In this document: in pieces, positions 43,540 to 52,360 of the stretch | How positions within the stretch are numbered: position 1 is the first letter of the stretch | How the letters are laid out: each line of letters begins with the position of its first letter | Assembly (NCBI RefSeq): GCF_900105025.1 | Contig: NZ_LT629759.1 | Span: 558,001-622,000 of the forward strand | Length of the DNA: 64,000 bases | Direction of reading: 5' to 3' | Source: Parafannyhessea umbonata | Lineage (GTDB): Bacteria > Actinomycetota > Coriobacteriia > Coriobacteriales > Atopobiaceae | Position numbers and translations under genes: made by a program | Notes under the pieces: model-generated | What the model saw: the letters and a program-made list of their open reading frames with translations, nothing else | Told to the model about the DNA's origin: nothing | Database searches by the model: none

Positions 43540-45978
43540 ATGTCAGGCATCGGCATGTCAGATAGCGGATCTGCGCCCGCGCGCGCGGCCGGCGAGGCCC
43601 TGCGCGAGGAGGGCACGCTCGCCTCCGTGGAGATCGGCCAGACCGTCACCATATCCGTCGTGGGAGGGGAGGGCGCACTCCGCCAGCACTTCTTGGACAT
43701 GGGCGTCATCCCCGGCGCGCAGATCACTCTCGAGAAGTACGCGCCCATGGGCGACCCCATGGAGTTCAGCATCCACGGCTACCAGCTCACGCTGCGCATC
43801 GCGGACGCGCGCAAGATTCGCGTGACGACGGAGGCGTGCCCCGTGCCGGCCGGCGTCGCGAGCGGGCGGCACAAGAGCATCGGGCACCCGGGCCTTGGCG
43901 AGGACGGCCTGCCCGACAAGGTGGACGTGCGCACGAGCGACCACTCGCATCCGGTGCCTGAGGGAGAAGTGCTTCGCTTCGCGCTCGCGGGCAACCAGAA
44001 CTGCGGCAAGACCACGCTCTTCAACCAGCTCACGGGCTCGAACCAGCACGTGGGCAACTTCCCCGGCGTTACGGTGGACCGCAAGAGCGGCGCCATCAAG
44101 GGGCACCCCGACACGGACGTGACGGACCTGCCGGGCATCTACTCGCTCTCCCCGTACAGCCCGGAGGAGCTCGTGAGCCGCCAGTACATACTGGAGGAGC
44201 AGCCAAACGCCATCATCAACATCGTGGACGCCACGAACATCGAGCGCAACCTGTACCTGACGATGCAGCTGATGGAGCTTGACAAGCCCATGGTGCTCGC
44301 CCTCAACATGATGGACGAGGTCCAGGGCAACGGCGGCACGATCGACGTGAACCTGATGGAGGACATGCTGGGCATCCCCGTGGTGCCGATATCCGCCGTC
44401 AAGGGCGAGGGCGTGGACGAGCTCGTGCGCCACGCGATCCACGTGGCGCGCTACCAGGAGCTTCCCGGCCGGCAGGACTTCTGCGACCCCAGCGACCACG
44501 GCGGCGCCGTGCACCGCTGCCTGCACGCGATCATGCACCTGATAGAGGACCACGCCGTCCGCGCGAACATCCCCGTGCGCTTTGCGGCGTCGAAGCTGGT
44601 GGAGGGCGACGCCCACGTGAGGGAGGCCCTTGCGCTGGACAAGAACGAGCTCGACGCCGTGGAGCACATCGTGCACCAGATGGAGGAGGAGCGCGGCCTG
44701 GACCGTGCCGCCGCCATCGCGGACATGCGTTTCTCGTTTATCGAGAAGATCGTGTCCGCCGCGGTCGTGAAGCCGCATGCCTCGCGTGAGCTGGAGCGAA
44801 GCCGCAAGATCGACCGCGTGCTGACCGGAAAGTACACGGCCATCCCCATGTTCGTGCTCATCATGGGCGCCGTGTTCTTCCTCACGTTCAACGTCGTCGG
44901 CCTCGCGCTGCAGAACCTCGTCGCAGCGGGCGTCGACGCGCTCACGGCAGCGGCGGACGCGGGCCTCACGGCCGCCGGCGTGAACCCGGTGCTGCACTCC
45001 CTCGTGATCGGCGGCATCTTCAACGCCATCGGCACGGTGCTGCCCATCGCGCCGATCATCGTGACCATGTTCTTCTTCCTCTCGCTTCTGGAGGACACGG
45101 GCTACATGGCCCGCGTCGCGTTCTTCATGGACAAGCTGCTGCGCAAGATCGGCTTGTCCGGTCGCTCCATCGTGCCCATGCTCGTGGGATTTGGCTGCAC
45201 GGTGCCCGCCGTCATGTCCGCCCGCACGCTGCCGTCCGAGCGCGACCGCAAGCTCACCATCGCACTCACGCCGTTCATGAGCTGCACCACCAAGCTCACA
45301 ATCTACGGCTACTTCAGCGCGGCGTTCTTCCCGGGCAAGGGCGGCCTCGTGATGCTCTGCCTGTACCTCACGGGCATCGTCGTCGGCGTGCTCGTGGCGC
45401 TCATAACGCACAAGACCATCGACAAGGCCGAGGCCGTTCCGTTTGTGATGGAGCTTCCCAACTACCGTCTGCCCAGCGCGAAGTCCGTTCTCATGCTCAT
45501 GTGGGAGAAGACCAAGGACTTCCTGCACCGTGCGTTCACCGTGGTGTTCGCGGCAGCCGTCGTCGTGTGGTTCCTGCAGTACTTCACGCCGGCACTAACG
45601 GTCGCCAAGGACGCACACGAGTCTATCCTGGCGGCCATTGCAACCTGGATCGCCCCGATCTTCTCGCCCCTGGGCTTTGCCGACTGGCGCGTCACCACGG
45701 CACTCATCGCGGGCTTCATGGCAAAGGAGATCGTGGTCGCGACGCTGTCCGTCCTGTTTGGCTCCACCGCGCAGCTTCTGGCCGCGCTCACGCCGCTTTC
45801 CGTCGTGTCGCTTCTGGTGTTCTGCCTGCTGTACACCCCGTGCGTCGCGGCCATCGCGGCCATCAGGCACGAGCTGGGCGGCCGCTGGGCGCTGGGCATC
45901 GTCGCGTTCCAGTGCGGCATCGCCTACCTCGTGGCGCTTTTGGTGCACGTGGTCGGCGCCCTGTTGGGCTTCGCGTAG
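43540..45978 (+). CDS. feoB: Fused ferrous iron transporter FeoA-FeoB
   Basis: 812 residues. An N-terminal FeoA SH3-like domain (about 25-100, QHFLDMGVIPGAQI) is fused by a linker to FeoB: G-protein motifs LAGNQNCGKTT (150-159), GNFPGVTVDRKSG (switch I), DLPGIYSL (G3) and NMMD (G4), then eight or more helices with the gate motifs LVGFGCTVPAV and SCTTKL. Imports Fe(II) under anoxic conditions. ATG 43540 has GAAAGG 6 nt upstream; the frame is open further upstream but through a promoter-like region. Confidence 0.94.
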   Translation: MSGIGMSDSGSAPARAAGEALREEGTLASVEIGQTVTISVVGGEGALRQHFLDMGVIPGAQITLEKYAPMGDPMEFSIHGYQLTLRIADARKIRVTTEACPVPAGVASGRHKSIGHPGLGEDGLPDKVDVRTSDHSHPVPEGEVLRFALAGNQNCGKTTLFNQLTGSNQHVGNFPGVTVDRKSGAIKGHPDTDVTDLPGIYSLSPYSPEELVSRQYILEEQPNAIINIVDATNIERNLYLTMQLMELDKPMVLALNMMDEVQGNGGTIDVNLMEDMLGIPVVPISAVKGEGVDELVRHAIHVARYQELPGRQDFCDPSDHGGAVHRCLHAIMHLIEDHAVRANIPVRFAASKLVEGDAHVREALALDKNELDAVEHIVHQMEEERGLDRAAAIADMRFSFIEKIVSAAVVKPHASRELERSRKIDRVLTGKYTAIPMFVLIMGAVFFLTFNVVGLALQNLVAAGVDALTAAADAGLTAAGVNPVLHSLVIGGIFNAIGTVLPIAPIIVTMFFFLSLLEDTGYMARVAFFMDKLLRKIGLSGRSIVPMLVGFGCTVPAVMSARTLPSERDRKLTIALTPFMSCTTKLTIYGYFSAAFFPGKGGLVMLCLYLTGIVVGVLVALITHKTIDKAEAVPFVMELPNYRLPSAKSVLMLMWEKTKDFLHRAFTVVFAAAVVVWFLQYFTPALTVAKDAHESILAAIATWIAPIFSPLGFADWRVTTALIAGFMAKEIVVATLSVLFGSTAQLLAALTPLSVVSLLVFCLLYTPCVAAIAAIRHELGGRWALGIVAFQCGIAYLVALLVHVVGALLGFA

Positions 45979-46071
45979 GGGGTAGACCGTTCGCCGGAGG
46001 TGAAGGCGCATCCCGGTTTCCCATAGTATAGAATGTCGGAAAGTGAGAAATTCATACTCTTGGAGGCCGGG

Positions 46072-46335
46072 ATGCTCGCGACGCTTAAGGACAAAGGTCA
46101 GGTTACGATACCTAAGAAGTTAGTCAATCAGCTCGGGCTTGTCTCTGGCGACACTTTCGATGTCTACATCGAGGATGGGGAGATTCGCTTTGTCCCGGTA
46201 GTGATCTATCCCAAGAAGAAGATTGAGGAACTGGAGCGTCTTGCCAGTGAGGCAGAGGAGGGGTTGTCCAGCGGAGACCTTCCAGTTTTTGAAGATGTGG
46301 ATGATGCGATTGCAGATTTGCATCGGGCCGGCTGA
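46072..46335 (+). CDS. AbrB/MazE-type antitoxin
   Basis: 87 residues from ATG 46072, chosen because GGAGG lies 5 nt upstream and because TATAGAAT at 46026-46033, a likely -10 box, covers the earlier in-frame ATG. The N-terminal swapped-hairpin domain reads LKDKGQVTIPKKLVNQLGL, typical of SpoVT-AbrB antitoxins; the acidic C-terminus would cover the toxin. It overlaps the toxin gene by one base. GC content falls visibly here, suggesting transfer. Confidence 0.88.
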   Translation: MLATLKDKGQVTIPKKLVNQLGLVSGDTFDVYIEDGEIRFVPVVIYPKKKIEELERLASEAEEGLSSGDLPVFEDVDDAIADLHRAG

Positions 46336-46610
46336 TGCCATATAAGCTCGTGCTTGCGCCTTCGTTTAAGAAGGCGTATGCGAAGCTTGGAAAGAAGGAG
46401 CAGGCACAGGTCGAAAACAAGATTCGGCAGCTTGCTATTGACCCGTGGCACCCTTCCTTGCGCGTCAAGCATATACGCGCTTCACGTGAGTTTGAGTGCA
46501 GCGTGAACATGGACGTGAGAATAGCGTTTAAGTTCGAGGAGGGTCATCTCATCCTGTTGTTGGACGTGGACCATCATGATGCATTGCTCCGTCGGCGTAC
46601 AAGAAGATAG
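46335..46610 (+). CDS. RelE/ParE-superfamily toxin
   Basis: 91 residues. RelE-fold pattern: YKLVLAPSFKKAYAKLGKK, PWHPSLRVKHI, and the strand pair VRIAFKFEEGHLILLLDVDHHDA. A basic C-terminus (LLRRRTRR) fits an mRNA-interferase of the YafQ/RelE type. The start overlaps the antitoxin stop (TGATG). The pair AbrB-type antitoxin plus RelE-type toxin is a mixed module. Confidence 0.85.
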   Translation: MPYKLVLAPSFKKAYAKLGKKEQAQVENKIRQLAIDPWHPSLRVKHIRASREFECSVNMDVRIAFKFEEGHLILLLDVDHHDALLRRRTRR

Positions 46611-46647
46611 AAATCTTTGCTAACTGATTTGTAGGGAGTTGCAGCTC

Positions 46648-47235
46648 ATGGCAAGCCTGACAGACATGCTGGCCCAGCCCCGGGAAGACCAGCTGATTCT
46701 GGTCGATCTTCTGGATCGGCCCCAGGGCAGCATGGGAAAGCTCGCGTGTCACCGGCAGGCGCGCCTGCACAGGGCGTTCTCGCTCTTTCTGTATCGCGAA
46801 AGCGGTGGCACGCTCCGGCTTCTGCTGCAGCGCCGCGCACAGGGCAAATACCATTCCGGAGGCCTTCTGGCCAATTCGGTCTGCTCGCACCCGCGGGTGG
46901 GGGAGGCGCTTGCGGACGCCGTCCCGCGCAGGCTCACGCAGGAGCTGGGAGTGCCTGCGAGCAAGGCGACCAGCCTCGAGTACGTCGAGGTTGGCTCGTT
47001 CGTGTACCGAAGCTCCTTTGGCAACGGGCTTACGGAGTTCGAGTACGACCACGTCTTCGTGACGCCGTACGACGGTCCCCTGGCGCCCGACCCCAGCGAG
47101 GTCGCGGCGACTGCCTGGGTCGATGCGGAGGAGGCACTGGCAGACCTTCAGGCGCACCCCTCGCGCTACGCAAGCTGGTTCCTGACGGCCGCCCCCATGG
47201 CGTGCGCCTGGCTCGCGGCCCACGTTCGTCCCTAG
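46648..47235 (+). CDS. idi: Isopentenyl-diphosphate delta-isomerase, type I
   Basis: Interconverts IPP and DMAPP for isoprenoids. 195 residues from ATG 46648 (AGGGAG 9 nt upstream). Nudix-fold motifs of IDI-1: HRAFSLFLY, LLLQRRAQGKYHSGG, NSVCSHPR with the catalytic Cys, and EFEYDHVF with the catalytic Glu. The usual LTNSCCSHP is NSVCSHP here. It is a single gene just past the toxin module. Confidence 0.88.
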   Translation: MASLTDMLAQPREDQLILVDLLDRPQGSMGKLACHRQARLHRAFSLFLYRESGGTLRLLLQRRAQGKYHSGGLLANSVCSHPRVGEALADAVPRRLTQELGVPASKATSLEYVEVGSFVYRSSFGNGLTEFEYDHVFVTPYDGPLAPDPSEVAATAWVDAEEALADLQAHPSRYASWFLTAAPMACAWLAAHVRP

Positions 47236-47242
47236 TTCCGCG

Positions 47243-47968
47243 TCACAGGCTCACGCGCGCGACCTCCGTGTACACGAGCGCGCCGCCGTCCGGATGGTGA
47301 CTCCACATAAGCGACATCGCATCGATGCGCATCTTTGCGGCCCCCAACCGCCCCGCTGCCAGGTTACGTGCCGCAAGCTGCTCGTTCATCTGGGCGAGAA
47401 ACGCGTCCATTCCGGCCTCGCGCTCCTCCTTGCGCAGGCGGCAGCCGCGCGCCAGGGTCATGTGCGGGGAGAATGGGGGAAGCGGCTCTGGAATCGCGCC
47501 GCTTTCCAGCAGCCGCATGCCAAGGGTCGCCCTCAGTTCCGCGAGCCGTCGCATTCCGTCCCGCGACCCCTCGTGCTCCCGTCCTTCCGCGCCATCCTCG
47601 CGAAAGCCCTGCCACAGAATCGACCCGCGACGCTTCTGGAAGCATCCCACGGGCCCTAGCTCGACGGCGAACTCTTCCGTCCTTACGTTCTCGGCTGCCC
47701 GTCGCATCGCCTCGAGCGTTCGCGCCTCGCGCTCGCGGTCGAGCTCGCCGAGGAAGGCGAGGGTCAGGTGGAGGTTCCCGCGTGATGTTGGTCGAGCATG
47801 GTCAAGATGGGGGAGCGTCATGTTTTGCACGGCCACGAGCTCGTCTCGCACGCCCTCGTCTGGCAGTGCTGCCACAAAGAGTCTCCTGGTCACTGTCGAG
47901 TCCCCGCTCGAGTGAGCCATGGGCTCTGTGTCCTGCGTATCATCACCCAAGGGACCTCTCCTTTCCAT
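47243..47968 (-). CDS. thpR: 2H phosphoesterase, 2'-5' RNA ligase (ThpR) family
   Basis: 241 residues from ATG 47968, with GGGAGGAGG 7 nt upstream; an in-frame open stretch further upstream crosses a palindromic operator and is not coding. Two HxTx motifs, HLTLAFLG and HMTLARG, define the active site. Family members are RNA 2',3'-cyclic phosphodiesterases/ligases. An insertion (GREHEGSRDG region) between them is longer than usual. Convergent with idi. Confidence 0.85.
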   Translation of the reverse strand: MERRGPLGDDTQDTEPMAHSSGDSTVTRRLFVAALPDEGVRDELVAVQNMTLPHLDHARPTSRGNLHLTLAFLGELDREREARTLEAMRRAAENVRTEEFAVELGPVGCFQKRRGSILWQGFREDGAEGREHEGSRDGMRRLAELRATLGMRLLESGAIPEPLPPFSPHMTLARGCRLRKEEREAGMDAFLAQMNEQLAARNLAAGRLGAAKMRIDAMSLMWSHHPDGGALVYTEVARVSL

Positions 47969-48306
47969 TGCCGGGCCTCCTCCCGTCGACGGGCGCATGC
48001 CCGGCGAGGCCAGCGTCGCCTCGGCTTCGACATCTTGCGCTACCGGCAAGACGAAGTTCGCACATCTATTTGATTGCATGTATGCAATCAAAGGTTGCCC
48101 GCTCGCAATCTGTGCTTAACACGTGGAAATCGTTTTCGCAATCCCCTAAGACCACTATAACGTTTGCAGAGAAAAACGCATCATTCGCGTTTGTATCCGC
48201 TTTTCCCGATATTGTCGGGCGTATAAGAACTATGGTTTCGATTTCACCATTGAAGAAGCGACGCCGGCCGGACGCCAGCGCCCCAACGGGAGGCAGGCGA
48301 CATTCG
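47969..48306. other. Regulatory gap between thpR and the PTS operon
   Basis: A 338-bp divergent region, AT-rich between 48060 and 48235. It holds the 24-bp palindrome described separately, a second small inverted repeat CCCGATATTGTCGGG at about 48207-48221, and several weak -10-like hexamers (for example TATAAG near 48222). No gene is supported, though an ATG at 48232 could extend the EIIB protein by 25 residues. Confidence 0.55.
48069..48092. promoter_or_regulatory. Perfect 24-bp palindrome, probable operator
   Basis: TTTGATTGCAT-GT-ATGCAATCAAA, 11-bp arms with no mismatch and a 2-bp centre. It sits between divergent thpR and the PTS operon, about 215-240 bp before EIIB. The shape fits a dimeric regulator such as a GntR-type repressor of sugar uptake; no such regulator gene is adjacent. 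Confidence 0.65.
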
Positions 48307-48792
48307 TTGGCTACACCAGACATCGTCTTTGCAAGGATTGACAACAGGCTCGTGCACGGGCAGGTCGGCGCGGCGTGGGTAGGGTCCATTCCCAACTGCA
48401 ACCTCATCGTCGTCGCGAACGACGACGCCGCAGCAGACCCCATGCAGCAGTCCCTCATGAAGCTCACGGCGGACTCCGCGCGCGTTGGCATCAGGTTCTT
48501 CACCATCCAGAAGACGATCGACGTGATAGGCAAGGCAAGCGCCCGCCAGCACATCTTCATCGTCGCGAAGACCCCGGCGGACATGCGCAAGCTCGTGGAG
48601 GGCGGCGTCCCCATAAAAGAGGTCAACATCGGCAACATGCATGCCTCGGCGGACAAGCGCGTCTTCCACGACCAGCACGTCTATGTGGACGACCAGGACC
48701 TTGCCGACCTCAAGGCCATACAGGACCACGGCACCAAGGTCTACATTCAGCTCTTGCCCACGGGACGCAAGGTCGAGGACCTCGGTCTCTAG
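48307..48792 (+). CDS. PTS mannose-family EIIB
   Basis: Phosphoryl-transfer subunit, 161 residues from a TTG at 48307, which gives the usual EIIB N-terminus (ATPDIVFARIDNRLVHGQV) with phospho-His17. A GGGAGG lies 13 nt upstream, rather far. ATG 48232 would give a 25-residue basic extension not typical of the family. Conserved features include NLIVVANDDAA and VNIGNMH. First gene of an EIIB-EIIC-EIID-EIIA operon for a hexose, amino sugar or glycated amine. Confidence 0.88.
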   Translation: MATPDIVFARIDNRLVHGQVGAAWVGSIPNCNLIVVANDDAAADPMQQSLMKLTADSARVGIRFFTIQKTIDVIGKASARQHIFIVAKTPADMRKLVEGGVPIKEVNIGNMHASADKRVFHDQHVYVDDQDLADLKAIQDHGTKVYIQLLPTGRKVEDLGL

Positions 48793-48897
48793 TCTTGCGT
48801 GGGCGTCCGGCCCATACAACCTCATAGCTCGTACGAGCATCCATCGCTTGTTGGCGTTCTTCTCCTTAGGGGGAAGAGCTTGACATAGGGAGGAAGC

Positions 48898-49686
48898 ATG
48901 CAACTTACCCTTGTACAAGGCCTTCTGCTGTTCATAGTTGGCACCATATGCCAATTCGATCAGCAGACCGAGGCGTTCTACTGGTTCAGGCCCATGGTCG
49001 CCGCGTTCTTCACCGGCATCATCCTGGGCAACGTGGAGCTGGGCGTCACCTGTGGCGCCGTCACCGAGCTCGCATACCTCGGCATGACGAACGTCGGTGG
49101 GACCGTTCCTCCCGACCCGCTGTTCGCCGGCATCATGACCGTCGTGCTCGCCTACACGACGGGCCAGAGTGCCGAGACGGCGCTCGGGCTCTCGTACCCC
49201 TTCGCACTCCTCGCGCAGGGCATCGGCATCCTCTTCAAGACGGTCTACTCCTTCGTTCCCCACAAGCTCGACAAGTACGCGGCCGAGGCGGACGTGAAGC
49301 ACTTCAACGGCCTCATCTGGGGCGTCACCATCTTCGAGGCGGTGTTCTGCGGGTTCGTCATCTTCCTGTGCTCATACGCGCTGCAGGCGCCCATCCAGGC
49401 GTTCGTGAACTCGTTCCCGACTTGGGTCACGCACGGCCTCGAGGTCGCGGGAGGCATCCTTCCCGCCGTCGGCCTCGCCATGCTGCTGCTCACCACGCTG
49501 AAGCCCGAGACCTACCCGTACCTCTTCATCGGCTTCGTGATGGCCACGTTCCTCAAGATGCCCAACGTGCTGCCCGTCGCCATCATAGGTACGTCCCTTG
49601 CCGCGATCGACTACATGTACCAGAAGCGCTTTGACGAGCAGAAGGCCGAGGCAATCGACGACGGAGGCGACTCTGATGGCATCTAA
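48898..49686 (+). CDS. PTS mannose-family EIIC
   Basis: Membrane channel subunit, 262 residues, about seven or eight helices. Family marks: QQTEAFYWFRPMVAA, GIILGNVELGVTCGAVTELAYLG and the glycine-rich TNVGGTVPPDP. AGGGAGGAAGC precedes the ATG. It ends with an acidic tail and overlaps EIID by 11 bp. Confidence 0.92.
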   Translation: MQLTLVQGLLLFIVGTICQFDQQTEAFYWFRPMVAAFFTGIILGNVELGVTCGAVTELAYLGMTNVGGTVPPDPLFAGIMTVVLAYTTGQSAETALGLSYPFALLAQGIGILFKTVYSFVPHKLDKYAAEADVKHFNGLIWGVTIFEAVFCGFVIFLCSYALQAPIQAFVNSFPTWVTHGLEVAGGILPAVGLAMLLLTTLKPETYPYLFIGFVMATFLKMPNVLPVAIIGTSLAAIDYMYQKRFDEQKAEAIDDGGDSDGI

Positions 49687-50494
49687 TCCCACCAACAAGA
49701 AGGGCGAGCCCCTTCAGAAGCTCAGCAAGTCCGACATCACGAGGCTTGGCATCAACTCGCTCACCGAGCAGATCGCGTTCTCGTTCGAGCGCATGCAGGC
49801 GCCCGGCTGGACCATGAACATGATTCCCGGCTTCAAGAAGATCTACGGCGACTCCAAAGAGGACTTGAAGGAGTTCATGACCTACAACATGGAGTTCATG
49901 AACACCGAACCGCATATGGCGACGCTGCTCCAGGGCATGGTCCTCGCGATGGAGGAGAAGGGCACGGACCGCAAGCTCATCCAGGGCGTCCGCAACGGCC
50001 TCTTCGGCCCCATGGCCGGCATCGGCGACTCCATCTTCTGGTTCACCGTGCTGCCCATAACGGCGGGCATCGCCTGCTCGCTCGCCAAGTCCGGCTCCAT
50101 CCTTGGCCCGCTCGTATTCATCGGCATATACCTCGTCGTCGGCTTCTCGCGCATCTGGTTCGCGCGCCTCGGCTACAGCCTCGGCTCGAAGGCGGTCGAG
50201 AAGGTCGGCACGGCCACGAGGTACCTCACCGGCGCCGCGGGCATCCTTGGCACCACGGTCATCGGCGCGCTCATACCCAGCTACGTCTCCATAGCGTTCC
50301 AGAAGAAGCTCGTGTTCGGCGTCGGCTCTACCACGGTGCAATCGGTGTTCGACCAACTCCTTCCCAACGTCCTGCCTCTCGCCGTCGTGTTCCTCATCTA
50401 CTGGCTCTTCAAGAAGAAGCACGTCAACACCATTGCCGTCATCGGCTGCGTCATCCTGTTCGGCCTCTTGATGTCGCTGCTCAACTGGATGTAG
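49676..50494 (+). CDS. PTS mannose-family EIID
   Basis: Second membrane subunit, 272 residues from ATG 49676 (GGAGG upstream, overlapping the EIIC end). N-terminal cytoplasmic part with SFERMQAPGWTMNMIPGFKKIY, FMNTEPHMATLLQGM and GPMAGIGDSIFW, all family hallmarks, and a C-terminal hydrophobic region. EIIC and EIID form the sugar channel. Confidence 0.93.
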   Translation: MASNPTNKKGEPLQKLSKSDITRLGINSLTEQIAFSFERMQAPGWTMNMIPGFKKIYGDSKEDLKEFMTYNMEFMNTEPHMATLLQGMVLAMEEKGTDRKLIQGVRNGLFGPMAGIGDSIFWFTVLPITAGIACSLAKSGSILGPLVFIGIYLVVGFSRIWFARLGYSLGSKAVEKVGTATRYLTGAAGILGTTVIGALIPSYVSIAFQKKLVFGVGSTTVQSVFDQLLPNVLPLAVVFLIYWLFKKKHVNTIAVIGCVILFGLLMSLLNWM

Positions 50495-50535
50495 CGGCTG
50501 TGACGAAACTGCAGGTCACATGTAACGTCTGATGT

Positions 50536-50563
50536 GGCGGGACCTCGTGCGCGGGGTCCCGCC
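50536..50563 (+). other. Stem-loop inside the PTS operon
   Basis: GGCGGGACC (50536-50544) and GGTCCCGCC (50555-50563) around a 10-nt loop, between EIID and EIIA. No T-run follows. It may mark an RNA-processing or stability site that sets EIIA level apart from the membrane subunits. Confidence 0.5.
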
Positions 50564-50612
50564 CACGGTTCGGGGCCAGCCCTAAGGTCACTGCCCCGCA
50601 TGGGAGGGTCAT

Positions 50613-51056
50613 ATGGTCGGAATCATCGTCACGGGTCACGGCAACTTCGCCTCGGGAATCACGTCCGCGCTCGAGCTCATCGCCGGTCCCCAGGACGCCT
50701 ACGCCGCGCTGGACTTCACATCGCTCTCCGGCACGGAGGAGCTCGAGAAGGACATGGCCGCGGCGCTGGAATCGCTACGCTCGCGAGAGGACGTCGACGG
50801 GGTGCTCGTCCTCTGTGACCTCGTGGGTGGCACGCCGTTCAAGACGGCGGCGACGCTCGGAATCCCCCTGGGCGACGTGCGCGTTGTTGCGGGCGTGAAC
50901 CTGGGCGGTCTTGTCGAGTGCGCGACGCAGCGCGACGCCGTGTCTGGCCTCGACGAGCTCGCCCAGCTCGCGAAGGACTCCATGAGGTCATCCGTCGTGG
51001 AGTTCGAGCTTGCGCAGCCCGCCGAGGAGGACGACGACTTCTCAGACGGAATCTAG
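50613..51056 (+). CDS. PTS mannose-family EIIA
   Basis: Receives phosphate from HPr and passes it to EIIB. 147 residues; phospho-His9 in IIVTGHGNFASG and the conserved DLVGGTPFKTA. GGGAGGGTCAT precedes the ATG. The acidic C-terminus is slightly extended. Last gene of the operon. Confidence 0.93.
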   Translation: MVGIIVTGHGNFASGITSALELIAGPQDAYAALDFTSLSGTEELEKDMAAALESLRSREDVDGVLVLCDLVGGTPFKTAATLGIPLGDVRVVAGVNLGGLVECATQRDAVSGLDELAQLAKDSMRSSVVEFELAQPAEEDDDFSDGI

Positions 51057-51079
51057 TCGCACGCGCCAGGAGACAGATG

Positions 51080-51127
51080 CAAAGGCCTGCAGGCGACGTC
51101 CCATAGAGGACCACCCGCGGGCCTTTG
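51080..51127. terminator. Possible bidirectional terminator after EIIA
   Basis: CAAAGGCCTGC (51080-51090) and GCGGGCCTTTG (51117-51127) pair over 11 bp with one wobble; the loop is long (26 nt). It lies between convergent EIIA and SIS genes. Confidence 0.55.
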
Positions 51128-51147
51128 CCATGAATCTATCTTCCGCA

Positions 51148-52272
51148 CTACAGCAGCGGCATGACGTCCTTGATCTTTTCGGTCTTGCTTGGCGCGCAGT
51201 GCTTGTAGTCCCTCATCAGCGGGAAGTCATCCCACCTTCCGAGGGCGTCAGTCGCGTGATGGGCGATTATCTGGAAGAACGGCAGCAGGTAGAGCGGGGA
51301 GAGCGTCGGTTCTGAAACCTTGCCCACGTTTGCCACGAACGCATGGTCGTCCTTCTCGTATGCGTCGTCGCACGTTATCAGGTACGCATGGTCCGTGATG
51401 CACCGGCAGGCGTCGTACAGCTCGTGCGCGCGCCTCGAGCCAAGGTTCATATCGTCCACCACAAAGACGGTGCGACTGGGGTTTAGCTGCAGGTTCGGGC
51501 CGTGGTTGAACTCCTCCGCCTCGAAGGCGAACGAGGGCACCTTCATGGTCTCGCCAAACTTCAAAGCTCCCTCGCAAGCGATGCCGTACGCCTGGTCAAA
51601 GCCAATGACGTAGTTCGTCTCGATGGAGAGCATGTCCTTCAAGTGTGCGGAGTAGAACTCCTCCGTCTTCGCCTGGACCGTCCTGTGGCGTTCGGGAACG
51701 AGCTCGAGCTCGCCAACAACGTGGTCATACCCCTCGTCGGAGAGCCGCCCCGTGTCGTGCGACGCCTCGAGCGAGAAGAGCATGAGGAACAGGGCGAGCG
51801 TCGTCACGCCCTTCGTGACGTAGCCCACGTACTCGATGCCCACGCCATAGTCCACCACAAGATCCGCGTGGTCCCGGAAGTCGGAGTCAAGGTTGCCCGT
51901 GATGCCGACAGCCCTTCTGCCTGCGGAGCGCAGCCTGTCGAGCGCGGCGAGCGAGTTGGTGGAACAACCGGACTGCGACACCACGAAGCAGAGCGTGTCG
52001 TCCCCGGGAAGGAAGTCGGAAGTCAGAAACGCTCCGGGCGTCGTGACGACAACCGGGATCCCCAGGTACTTCCGCATGAACGGCGCGGCACACCGGCTCG
52101 CGTTCGCGCTCGATCCGCAGGCGATCACGAGCACGGAGCTGTAGCCTCCCCGTAAGAACTCGTTCACGAGCGGCGCAACGAGCTCCTTCCTGCGGTTGAC
52201 GTTCTTCTCGACCTGCCCGGGCGTCTCTCGCACGTAGGTCATCATCGTTACGTTCTCGAGATCCTTCTCCAT
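51148..52272 (-). CDS. SIS-domain sugar isomerase/deglycase (GlmS-isomerase-like)
   Basis: 374 residues from ATG 52272 (AAAGGGGACGGA upstream). Two SIS domains: the first with VLVIACGSSANAS and VVSQSGCSTNS (phosphosugar site), the second with GIACEGALKFGETM and FEAEEFNHGPNLQL, equivalent to the ELKYGE and FRHGP motifs of GlmS. There is no glutaminase domain, as in FrlB/GfrE-type deglycases. Facing the PTS operon, it may split a phosphorylated amino sugar or glycated amino acid imported by that PTS. Confidence 0.88.
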   Translation of the reverse strand: MEKDLENVTMMTYVRETPGQVEKNVNRRKELVAPLVNEFLRGGYSSVLVIACGSSANASRCAAPFMRKYLGIPVVVTTPGAFLTSDFLPGDDTLCFVVSQSGCSTNSLAALDRLRSAGRRAVGITGNLDSDFRDHADLVVDYGVGIEYVGYVTKGVTTLALFLMLFSLEASHDTGRLSDEGYDHVVGELELVPERHRTVQAKTEEFYSAHLKDMLSIETNYVIGFDQAYGIACEGALKFGETMKVPSFAFEAEEFNHGPNLQLNPSRTVFVVDDMNLGSRRAHELYDACRCITDHAYLITCDDAYEKDDHAFVANVGKVSEPTLSPLYLLPFFQIIAHHATDALGRWDDFPLMRDYKHCAPSKTEKIKDVMPLL

Positions 52273-52360
52273 TCCGTCCCCTTTCCTGCTCGCCGCGCCG
52301 GATTCGTGGCGCAAGTCTATGTAGATTGTCTGCCGTGTCAGGTTCCGTCTGGGGGAAGCG

